In this document: positions 37,695-44,400 of the stretch, one piece after another
Layout: every line of letters starts with the position of its first letter
How positions within the stretch are numbered: position 1 is the first letter of the stretch
Source: Elgaria multicarinata webbii
Taxonomy: Eukaryota; Chordata; Lepidosauria; Squamata; Anguidae
Length of the DNA stretch: 64,000 bases
Reading direction: 5' to 3'
NCBI RefSeq assembly: GCF_023053635.1
Contig: NC_086173.1
Span: 134,015,197-134,079,196 of the forward strand
Program-made: the position numbers and the translations under genes
Notes under the pieces: model-generated
The model's database searches: none
Seen by the model: only the letters and a program-made list of their open reading frames with translations
What the model was told of the DNA's origin: nothing

Positions 37695-37951
37695 GCACAT
37701 CAACACTTAGGCAATTGTCCTAGTGAAATAAAAATCACATTTTCTGCTTTCACATTGAATTGTTTGAGTGAATGTTTTCTTGTGTTGTTTGTCAGTTGTA
37801 CATCTTTCATAAGAATGTGGAAGCGACTGAAATGCTGTGTTCATAACTGTTTCTTGTTACAGAACTGGGACTTGTCGATGGTCAAGAACTTGCAGTTGCA
37901 GATGTCACTACACCTCAGACTGTACTCTTCAAACTTCATTTTACTACTTGA
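13134..37951 (+). CDS. UBA3: UBA3, NEDD8-activating enzyme E1 catalytic subunit (18 coding exons, 470 aa)
   Basis: Exons: 13134-13153, 13352-13414, 19143-19263, 20447-20527, 23678-23760, 25882-25962, 27176-27219, 29176-29240, 31099-31254, 31340-31442, 32179-32292, 32686-32739, 33835-33871, 33947-34028, 34741-34841, 35469-35532, 35625-35679, 37863-37951. All phases join to 470 codons plus TGA. UBA3 pairs with NAE1, adenylates NEDD8, carries it as a thioester and passes it to UBE2M, activating cullin ligases. Visible parts are the nucleotide loop GAGGLG (83-88), [14 protein letters not shown] (about 107-120), zinc cysteines C227, C230, C371 and C374, catalytic C244 in [14 protein letters not shown], and the C-terminal ubiquitin-fold domain from about 375. 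The human protein has 463 residues; the 7 extra lie in exon 2. The start has a good context (GCT ATG G) and the family's MAD-EEP opening. It looks intact. Confidence 0.96.
13352..13414 (+). CDS. UBA3: UBA3 exon 2, lengthened basic N-terminal exon
   Basis: This 63-base exon encodes [20 protein letters not shown] plus the split glycine that follows it. The human counterpart is a 42-base cassette (EKKRRRIEELLAEK) that one known isoform skips. Both start and end in phase 2, so skipping keeps the frame. The donor at 13415 is GTCAGT, the first GT downstream and the only nearby one in the right phase. A GTAGGG at about 13427 would break the frame. Exon limits are inferred from phase and family alignment. 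Confidence 0.8.
13550..13870 (-). mobile_element. LINE 3' end, inverted
   Basis: Starts with the (ATTT)n tail complement 'tttgtttattcatttattta', then 'acaccgccccatagccccat' and an A-rich 3'UTR. It ends in a decayed ORF2 tail region ('gagaccgttccataattt'). It matches the general layout of the other inverted CR1/L2-type ends in this window. Confidence 0.6.
13912..13957. repeat. (GT)n microsatellite
   Basis: About 23 uninterrupted GT units. Confidence 0.95.
13985..14083. mobile_element. Foldback MITE-like element, 'GGTTCGGATGACATGCTAA' family
   Basis: The left end 'ggctgagttcggatgtcat' and the right end 'atgtagtctgaactcagcc' are inverted complements over about 27 bases, around a centre with a G/C homopolymer and 'ggaacagaatgggaaacaac'. 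It is a sister copy to 16748-16847, in opposite orientation. Confidence 0.75.
14635..14890 (-). mobile_element. LINE 3' end, inverted
   Basis: Tail complement 'tttattatttatttacttat', then 'atatcccgccctatatcatt', 'agagcggcgtacag' and an A-rich 3'UTR. It ends near 'aaaaagccatgtttttactg', which corresponds to a VKTWLF-like ORF2 end on the minus strand. Confidence 0.6.
15955..16092 (+). mobile_element. LINE 3' end
   Basis: T-rich 3'UTR ending 'ttgtacaccgctctgaaat' ... 'gaggagcggtatataaatat' with an (AAATAA)n tail. This is the sense counterpart of the element at 14635. Confidence 0.65.
16093..16220. repeat. Short foldback copy, 'ccagatgtnttgga' family
   Basis: The arms 'cctccggatgttttggactt' and 'aagtccaaaatatcaggagg' are inverted complements. 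It ends 'caccaggttggggaaggttg' and sits right against the poly(AATA) tail of the preceding LINE. Confidence 0.7.
16748..16847. mobile_element. Foldback MITE-like element, 'GGTTCGGATGACATGCTAA' family
   Basis: The left arm 'ggctgggttcggatgacatg' and the right arm 'catgtcgtctgaacccggcc' are near-perfect inverted complements over about 29 bases. The roughly 40-base centre matches the centre of the 13985 copy in reverse. Flanking sequence at 16620-16745 and 16850-16990 has similar motifs ('gtgtgaaccagaccttag'), so it may sit inside a larger related element. Confidence 0.75.
17465..17600 (-). mobile_element. LINE 3' end, inverted
   Basis: 'ttatttatttgtttgatttg' then 'ataccccgcccttcagcag' and an A-rich stretch. 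It is short and decayed. Confidence 0.5.
17893..18425 (-). mobile_element. CR1/L2-type LINE 3' end with ORF2 C-terminus
   Basis: On the minus strand, 18225 to 18031 reads as the end of a LINE ORF2 with [16 protein letters not shown] and [13 protein letters not shown], a widely shared C-terminal signature. An A/T-rich 3'UTR and a (TTTA)-like tail lie to the left. The part from 18240 to 18425 is more decayed coding sequence. Confidence 0.75.
19264..20446 (+). other. UBA3: UBA3 intron 3
   Basis: Begins GTGAGA and ends TTTACAG. It carries a 'caatcctatgcatg'-family copy at 19862-19955 and a 'ccagatgtnttgga'-family copy at 19958-20090, nearly touching. The rest is unremarkable AT-rich sequence. 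Confidence 0.75.
20528..23677 (+). other. UBA3: UBA3 intron 4
   Basis: Contains foldback-type fragments at 21905-21992 and 22045-22175 and an (ATT)n tract at 22417-22456. Bases 20.6-21.9 and 22.5-23.65 kb show nothing I can name. Confidence 0.7.
24565..24830 (-). mobile_element. tRNA-derived CORE/MIR-like SINE, inverted
   Basis: Read on the minus strand: a tRNA head with B-box 'gggttctagtccc', then 'ttgggccagtcac', 'ctcagcccaacctacctcac', 'agggttgttgttgtgaggat' and a 'gcaggatataaatgc' tail with (AAAT)n. It is the best preserved of the four MIR-like copies here. Confidence 0.8.
24978..25690 (+). mobile_element. Fossil LTR retroelement: LTR plus leader
   Basis: An LTR-like block of about 470 bases carries CCAAT-type motifs (GATTGG) and a poly(A) signal near 25383. 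It is followed at about 25447 by TGGTGGCAGCAG, which resembles a primer-binding site for tRNA-Leu. A short non-LTR leader follows. No second LTR or pol region is seen, so it is a broken fragment in the sense direction of UBA3 intron 5. The family is probably Gypsy-like or ERV-like and cannot be decided here. Age looks moderate to old. Confidence 0.5.
26030..26077. repeat. (CT)n(GT)n microsatellite
   Basis: A CT run passes into about 16 GT units. Confidence 0.93.
26755..26900 (-). mobile_element. CR1-like LINE 3' end fragment
   Basis: 'agatcagaccaaaagcctgc' and 'ctagtccagcatcctgtttt' are the inverted counterpart of the 27.5-28.1 kb CR1-like 3' end. Confidence 0.65.
26934..26981. repeat. (ATCT)n microsatellite
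   Basis: About 12 tetranucleotide units. Such tracts are often polymorphic. Confidence 0.95.
27488..28078 (+). mobile_element. CR1-like LINE 3' end with ORF2 C-terminus
   Basis: The open stretch at 27507-27854 reads [20 protein letters not shown], then [20 protein letters not shown] and a [16 protein letters not shown]-like part. This is the conserved end of CR1/L3-group ORF2. A 3'UTR follows with 'ggactagatggactcttggt', 'ctgatccagcatcagggc' and a 'cttatgtt' terminus. It is 5'-truncated, as most LINE insertions are, and lies in UBA3 intron 7. Confidence 0.8.
28236..28990 (+). mobile_element. Fossil LTR retroelement: LTR plus leader
   Basis: An LTR-like block has two GATTGG motifs and a poly(A) signal near 28750. 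It is followed at about 28819 by TGGTGGCAGTGGATTGGG, resembling a tRNA-Leu primer-binding site, and then a purine-rich leader. Its layout parallels the fossil at 24978-25690, but the two are too diverged to be copies of one recent insertion. It is a broken fragment in the sense direction of UBA3 intron 7, with no internal genes recognised. Confidence 0.5.
29241..31098 (+). other. UBA3: UBA3 intron 8
   Basis: Contains a probable foldback-type element near 30180-30550, with 'catgtcatccgaacctggg' and 'tttggactacatgacaag' facing each other. Its ends recall the 'GGTTCGGATGACATG' family. The rest is AT-rich and unassigned. Confidence 0.5.
31340..31442 (+). CDS. UBA3: UBA3 exon 10, catalytic cysteine exon
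   Basis: Encodes [17 protein letters not shown] and onward to WPKEQPFG. The cysteine in MCTIA is residue 244 here (237 in human UBA3) and forms the thioester with NEDD8. The acceptor is 'cttgccag' and the donor GTAATC. The preceding intron is only 85 bases. Confidence 0.93.
32840..33222 (+). mobile_element. LINE 3' end interrupted by a foldback element
   Basis: The T-rich 3'UTR and 'attattgttagctgccttgg' are separated from 'tgagtgccatttttggtga' and 'gcagagtataaattaaat' by the foldback element at 32958-33170. Joined, the flanks give an ordinary LINE tail, so the LINE is the older insertion. Confidence 0.65.
32958..33170. mobile_element. Long foldback MITE-like element
   Basis: The left arm 'gtatccaagctgacactagt' (from 32971) pairs with the right arm ending 'ctagtgtcaacttggatac'. 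Arms of about 80 bases each are near-complementary, leaving a short centre. The outer ends show 'ggcagtatccaag'-type termini. No coding capacity. It is nested in a LINE tail within UBA3 intron 12. Confidence 0.8.
34225..34360 (+). mobile_element. LINE/SINE 3' end, 'accgcccagagagcttcggc' family
   Basis: 'tttttgtgaaccacccagag' then 'agcttcggctattgggcagt' then 'ataaaaatg' and an (AATA) tail. Related tails lie at 37570-37650 (+), 53410-53492 (+) and 61268-61430 (-). Confidence 0.65.
35775..36160. mobile_element. Large foldback element in UBA3 intron 17
   Basis: Left part 'gcagctgccgttttgaatat' 'gcaaactctgattaggggtt' mirrors the right part 'aactcctagtcaaaagttgc' 'atattcaaaatggtggctgc', and the outer 'tgtgggttaattaacc' mirrors 'tgtgggttaattgatc'. 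Arms are roughly 95-100 bases, with about 190 bases between. Non-coding. Confidence 0.65.
36815..36960 (-). mobile_element. LINE 3' end fragment, inverted
   Basis: A poly(T) run is followed by 'acatagcactatatacatgg' and 'gaggcttacaatccatccat', resembling the 3'UTR layout of the LINE at 5655. Confidence 0.5.
37570..37693 (+). mobile_element. LINE 3' end with (TAA)n tail
   Basis: 'aaactgcccagagacctttg' then 'gctatggggcggtatataa' and an expanded (TAA)n run at 37651-37693. Confidence 0.65.
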
Positions 37952-38611
37952 TATAAATGCAAGTGGTGTAAACATGCACTGAAGAAAGTTTGTAAAACTA
38001 TTGTTGTGCACTAGGAAGAGGGAAGATGAGTTATTCAGATCTGATCCCTATTAATACAAGCATCGCTGGAAGTTAGTTTACCCTGGTTAAATTGCTCTTA
38101 TTTTAGAACTGTCTTTGAAAACCAATATTTGGTTGATAACTGTAAAAAAGCTCTCTAATGTACAGATATTTGATGTATAGCATTTTTTTTAATTTTTAAT
38201 TACACTAAGTGATTGCCAACACTCTTTAATGCATGTGGAAATCTCATGATGGTCAATTAGTTCTTGAAGCACCTATGAACCTTCTGAATGTACAAAGTAA
38301 CATGGACAAAGATTTTAAATGACATTTTAGAATCTGTGTACAATTTAGTTCAGATTACCAGGCAGTAAAATTAAATAAGCCCATCTCTTCCTTTATTTAA
38401 TGTCTTTACTGAGCTATTTGTCAGATATTTAGTATTGCCAAAACATACTGCATTTTTTTCAAAATATGGAAAGAGTGTATTTAAATTGCCACCTGTAGAT
38501 GAGCATTAAATACTTGATTTGTATATTTGCAACTATTACCAGCTACTGTGCATGGTACTGCCTGCTGATATTCAGGATTTGTGTTTCACTATTAGCATAT
38601 TTATTAATAAA
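37952..38611 (+). promoter_or_regulatory. UBA3: UBA3 3'UTR with poly(A) signal
   Basis: AT-rich sequence after the TGA contains no recognised repeat. A canonical AATAAA lies at 38606-38611, 655 bases after the stop, and is the first strong signal. Cleavage would follow within about 30 bases. Inferred from motif and spacing. Confidence 0.6.
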
Positions 38612-40857
38612 AATTATAAAAAGGTAATTCTAGTCTGTCAGTCTGTCAGTTATGCTTGTTACGATGGGAGCACAACATAACACATACCCCTCAAATTTTA
38701 TCCTTTTTAACAACTGACAAAGCTTTCTTGAAATGTAGATAGAGTCAACAAGCTTTTAGTAACGGATAATATTTCTTCTTACACTCAAGTTGCAAACCTG
38801 TACCCACTTACCTGGGAGTAATCCTCATTGAACTCAATGGTACTTATGTCTGAGTAGGCATGCATAGGTCTATAGTCAGTGACTTGGTTCATATGATCAA
38901 ACAACCCATGGTTAACAAATCATGGGTTGTTTGTGAGCATGTGGGAGAGAGTGGATGTGCTGGTTGAGCTTGCTTCATTCTGCCTGAATCTGGAAATTCA
39001 GGATTTAGGGGTTATGGTTTGTTGTTGGATTAACTTTGAGTTTTGTAACCCATAAACAACCCAGTTTCTAGGTTTTCATGCAATGATAACCCAAGAATGG
39101 GGCGTTGCTGGATTGCTTAGGAAAGTAGAAGCAATGAATGCACGGGAGGAGGTGCCCTCACTCGGTGCTAACTATGGTTAAACAACTGATGCAAACTGGG
39201 TCAATCTTTCTTTTTAGGAAGTAAACTGATGCTTTAGAGCTTCATCCCATGTACCTGTTTCCCTTGAATTATCCCCTACAGCGCTAAGCTGTCGCCGTTG
39301 TTGCTACCGGGTGGCTAGATCCTTTGCATACCAGGAAATGGGTTTAAGGGGGGAAATGTAAAAAAAAATCATTAAAAAATCAACGGATGACCCAATCCGA
39401 TTCAAATTTGGTATGCTTAAAGCTCTCCTTAATACCTATTGCTGTGCCAATTTTGACGTCTTTATCTGTAAAGCTTATGCAGATGTAAGTATTCATTTAA
39501 TTTTTCTTCAAATCCTGCTCCTGTGCCCCAGTGGCCACTGAGAAAACAACAAATGATATGTTGGAAAATTAGTAGCAAAATATTGCACTTCTTTTGGTTA
39601 AGAAACACAATTAAAGCAGGATGCATGGGAGTACTTCACAATAAAAGCAAATTATAAGCTGGAAAACTTCGGAGTCCTTTGCATGCAATTCACAGTGCTT
39701 GCACAGTATAATGCTGGTGTAATAAAGCTCCAAATCTCATAGCTGCCACCACCCACCCTAAAATCCCCATAAGTACTATGGTTTGAAGAAAAATTAGGTT
39801 AAAAAGTACAGGGCATAAGATCATTAGTAGTCTACTTGAAATAATTGTCAGAACAAATCGCATAGTTGGAGGCAATATTTGAGAGATCTGTGAAGGATTT
39901 TTTTTAATGAGTGTGGGGCCCTGGTTTCAAAGATATTCCCCTCTCCATGTGTTAGCATATGCCCCCTTCGAGGACATCTGACATTTCTGCATCTAGTTTA
40001 CTTGGTACCATGGGCTTGTATAAAGAACCTACCTGTTGGAAATGTTTCCAAGTTTTGTTTCTGGTCTTTGCCAACCATATCTGAGAATTAATATTTAGTC
40101 CAAAACACCTTTGTGTTTAGGCTAGGTGATGGGGGTATCTGCCTATACTATGCTTTCATTTGCTTGAGCTGTTTTGCTCACAGGTACCTTTTCGGCTAGA
40201 GCTATTGTAGATATTATTCTCTTCTGTGCAGTATGGTTCCATGTAAAAGTAGTTCTTTGTGGAAGCTTTGTGGAAGCTTATGTTATGGGCTGGGAGAGAT
40301 ATGTGTAAGGAAAGATAAGCTTATATAAAGTCTAACTTTGTTGTTTATTCGTTCAGTCGCTTCCGACTCTTCGTGACTTCATGGACCAGCCCAAGCTCTT
40401 TCTCTTTAATGTCTCAGTAGTTGTACTTTAACTGTAGGTGAAGAAATCAGTTTTAACTTGTAACAATCCTGTTGAAGTTCCAGAAAAATCAAGACTAGAA
40501 ACAACAGGTACTAACGAAATTGCAGTTTCCTTTGCAGAACGTGATGATGTAGGGGTCATCTAAATAGTGCTCTCTGGAAATGTTTATTTTACAAATGGTA
40601 TTTTGATTTGCAATCTTAGTATTGTCCAGCCCAGGTTTTAAAGTTAATCTAAAATAAAACCCAGTGTCATGTCTGGTTGCAGAACATTAAAGAGGGTGTG
40701 GGAGGCTGGTGGCGATGTCAGCAGAGCGGTGAATCTGCTCTGAGTTTCAGTCAGGACTGTAAAGGAGTGATCTATGGTGCTGAACCCATTTTGGGGATAG
40801 GCTCCAAGCACCTTCAGAGTTCTGATTGAAACCTAGAGCAGAGCAGCGCCCCACTGA
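38612..40857. other. Intergenic region between UBA3 and TMF1
   Basis: No gene recognised. It holds a well-preserved 'caatcctatgcatg' copy at 38794-38876, a probable foldback-type element at 38880-39206 ('ttcatatgatcaaacaaccc' facing 'gtttaaccatagt'-type ends), and an unclassified block at 39230-39500. A BovB-type tail lies at 40340-40410, and a loose inverted repeat near 40700-40855. The stretch 39.55-40.3 kb is unassigned. Confidence 0.55.
40340..40410 (-). mobile_element. RTE/BovB-type 3' terminal fragment, inverted
   Basis: 'tttgttgtttattcgttcag' then 'tcgcttccgactcttcgtga' and 'cttcatggaccagccca' is the reverse complement of the tail at 4110-4195, and is better preserved there. Confidence 0.7.
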
Positions 40858-41070
40858 TATTCATTTATTTAAAAATATTGGCTGTCTTTTGGGGAAGAAC
40901 CCCTTCTAAGGCAGCGTACAGCAATAAAAATAAATAAAAACAGTTGAAATATTAAAAGCCATAAAAAGATAAACACAATAAAATAGCAATAAAAGCAACA
41001 ATAAAACCAGCAACAACACCAATAGCCACCAGCGTTAATAAGGTATGCAATGCCCAAATAAACAGGGGCA
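40858..41070 (-). mobile_element. LINE 3' end next to TMF1 promoter
   Basis: Tail complement 'attcatttatttaaaaatat' then 'gcagcgtacagcaataaaaa' and an A-rich 3'UTR. It ends about 50 bases before the CRE of the TMF1 promoter. Confidence 0.6.
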
Positions 41071-41089
41071 CACGAGATTCTGAATGGCA

Positions 41090-41478
41090 GCCTGTTATTG
41101 GACGAGAAGGACATCTCCGGGTTGACGTCACTACGGCGGAAGCGTGTTGGGGTGGGTGGGGAGAAGAAGGCTGCGACTTGAACCGGGCCTGTAGCGCTCT
41201 ACGATGACGGACGCTCTTGGTAGCTATGGCAACAGGATTCGGCGTCACGTGAGCGGCCCCTGCAAGCGAGGGCGCCGGCGCCGCCTTGTTTTGCTACGTG
41301 GAAGCTGAGGGGCCTTGGCGCATGCGCGGTAGAGCGGCTTTCCTGCTTGGCGAGCAGCCCTATCCGGGTTCATCGCTCGTCTCATGGCTGTCGACGGACG
41401 GTGGGTGGCGGCGGGTCGTCGCTCCAGCTGCGGCTGAGGGAGGAAGCGCTGGCTGGCTGGTTGGCTGAGCGGAGGGAG
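41090..41478 (+). promoter_or_regulatory. TMF1: TMF1 CpG-rich promoter and 5'UTR
   Basis: A CpG-dense block continues into exon 1. It carries a full palindromic CRE (TGACGTCA, 41123-41130), an E-box in the context TCACGTGA (41245-41252) like USF/TFE-type sites, and an NRF1-type palindrome GCGCATGCGC (41318-41327). No TATA box. The transcription start is unknown. Two uORFs lie downstream of the CRE. Confidence 0.65.
41322..41468 (+). other. Overlapping upstream ORFs ahead of TMF1
   Basis: An ATG at 41322, inside the NRF1-like palindrome, opens 48 codons ending at 41468, 10 bases before the TMF1 ATG. A second ATG at 41384, in another frame, opens 17 codons and stops at 41437. Either could be in the mRNA, depending on the start site. 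Confidence 0.4.
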
Positions 41479-44400
41479 ATGAGTTGGTTCAACGCCTCGC
41501 AGCTCTCGACCTTCGCCAAGCAGGCTCTGTCGCAAGCGCAGAAGTCCATCGACCGGGTGCTGGACATTCAGGCTGAAGAGGAAGAGGAGGGCGAGGGAGG
41601 GCCTGGCCGGACCGCCCCGCCTCGGCCCGGAGAGGCTGGTAGGTGGTGTGGAGAGAGACAGAGAGACGAGGGGCCCGGCCCGCACCAGGCCCCTCGCCAG
41701 GATTTCCAGGCCGCCCTGGTCAGCCCCTGACGCGCCCACCCCGCGCCCCTCATTCATTGTTGAGCAAGTGAGGCGAATCTTGCCCTCAGCCTGACTTGTA
41801 GGGTAGCGCCAATTCCACGCCTCAGGGGTGGCTTTTCCCCCTCCTCCTCCTCCCCCTTCCCGTTGTTTTTGTGTGTGGCTTCCGCTTTGTTGTGAAGGCC
41901 ACGCTGCTCCTGCCCGCTTCTCAGTGAGCCCCATTAAATACAGTGGCACCCTTTGAATAAACATGCGTAAGATCGTGCTGCAAGGAAGAGGTCTGTGTTA
42001 ACAACGAATAATTCTCTGTTCAGTGCGTGTGTATATATATAATGAATACATCTCACATATCTATGTGAGGAATTGGCAAAATAAGAGATCAGAGAGGGAC
42101 CTACATACTATGTGATCAGGTATTTTTAGTTCCATACACATTATCCCACCTATCCTCTTAATTACATTTGTATGCACTCCAGTGTTCTGCCTTTCACACA
42201 AACTGGCAATTCCCTCGTTTAATTTTCCTTGAGTATGTTCATATTTTTGTTTCGTATTTCTTAGTTACATACTTCCATTATTTCCATCACACGTTTACCT
42301 TTTATTCACTTGTGTATTTGAACTTATTTCCTCTCCTATCCCATCCCAGGGGAGCAGGGCAGGTAGACTAGCGACAGATTACAGACAGGTATATGGAGAA
42401 TATTGTAGTTCTTGTATCATTTACCTGCTCTAGTTCTGTTGCTGTATAGTCTTTTTCTGTAGTGGACTCTGCACTCACTTGTTTATATACTTTGTTGAGT
42501 ACTCTGTTAACATCCCTTTCATGCCTTCCTTGGTTCACCTTGCACACAGATCATGTCCGTGTGTACTCTGTTAATAACTTTAGCATGAAGATTACATTGT
42601 GGCTTTGTAATTACAGTGACTGGCCCCAGAGGGGCTTTGGACTTGTTTTTCTCAAACAGCAGCTAGCCATGTGAAATGGCAAAACTGACATAAGTTAAGT
42701 TGTTGAATAGTACTGAAATGCTAGAAAGCCACCAGTTTATCAGTCCTTTGTTATCCTGTTTGTTACTAGAGCAGTGTGGTTAAATAGTATTAAGGATTAA
42801 TGTAATTTATGTAGCAGTCTTTAGAGTGAGCCCTCATAATTACATCCTGTTTCACCTCCCCCACACCCATACATCTGAGGTCCCTTCTCCAGCACAAGTA
42901 TTTAGCCTTTTGCCATTCTTGCCTTCATATTACTTGCCATAGATATGCATGTGCGTGGACATACACATGCATCGCCCATATCATTAAGCAACATAAACAT
43001 GCTGTGTCATTATGTTCGCCATTTTCCTGCTCTAGTTCATTGGCTGCTGCTTACAGGGGGTAGGGGGTAACATGTCATGCATTTCATTTATCAAACGTTA
43101 CAGGGGGAAGGAAGGAGAATGTGGGTTGGCAGCACCATGCATGTTCTGTAAATGGTAGATAGGTCTTCAGTTTTGTATTTCTCTTGCCTGCTTAACCTGG
43201 CACTGTCACACTTCTTATTCCATAATCTTTTCTGCGTAATCACAGTACCTGTCACCTGCCTGCCATGACAGAAATTCACTCATTATTTACTACACCTCTT
43301 TAAATTGGTGGTCCCATCTAGGAGGATGCACTTTCCTCACATCTGTCCTACTCAGGTATTTTTGAAGATGTGTCAGATCAAAATTAAAGCGAGCTTCTGT
43401 GACTTCTGAAATAAAGGATGTTAACATTCTTATTTTAGGGTTGTGGTGGTTTGAAGTCACATTTATCTTATATTTTGGTCTTCCCCATCTGCTGCCCTCC
43501 AGATGTTTGAACTGCAAATTCCATCAGCCCCAGCCAGTGGGGCCAATGGCTAGAAATGATGGATATCATAGACCAAAATATCTAGTTAGCACCAGGTGGG
43601 AAAATTGAAACCTGCTTTTTATCTGGCAGTCCCTCCCATTGCACTGTATTTATTTACTTTATAATTTTCCTTGTACTTTTTCCTATTTATTGTTTACTAT
43701 ATTAGTCACCACGTGACTAGTTTGCCTTGCTAAGGGCTCAACAACTAACCCTGTTTGCTTTAACCCTGGAAGTGAGTATTATGTAGTTAAAAGATGACAT
43801 TTATTAGAATGTAAGCCTATGCGGCAGGGTCTCGCTATTTACTGTTTTACTCTGTACAGCACCATGTACATTGATGGTGCTATATAAATAAATAAACAAT
43901 AATAATAATAATAATTGCTTTTCACATATTTGGGGTATTTTAGGAATATTGTCCAACAGCTAGAGTGGGTAAAAGCTCTGTGTTCTTTATGATGCATGTT
44001 GTACACCTCATATCTGCACTAGAGCTTCCAGTGATCAAACAGATGTCTGTATGTTTTGTTAATTTAGCCATAATGATTTAGGACTCAGTTATATCTCCCT
44101 CATTGTTGTAATGCCAGGAATTATGGTGACATTGAATTACCATGGTTATAATGCCGGGTATCATGGTGATATTGAATTACAATGGTTGTAATGCTGGGAA
44201 TCATGGTGATATTGAATTAAAATAGCAATCAGTTTTAGCTTTCTGCTTTCATGACATTTGCTGTGTTTGGACAATACAATACTTATTCTGGGTGGAGGCA
44301 CAAGAATAATGTGGAAGTGTGTTTATGCAGAAAGGTGAAATAAGGATTAACAATATTAGTTTTTATAACTTGTAAAGATTAGGGAAAGAAAACTAGAACT

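Noticed and set aside
41245-41964. 239-codon open frame antisense to TMF1 exon 1 and its promoter
   Set aside because: It lies in a CpG island where stops are rare, is low-complexity (Arg/Pro/Gly/Ser runs), and resembles no family I know. It is probably an artefact of base composition.
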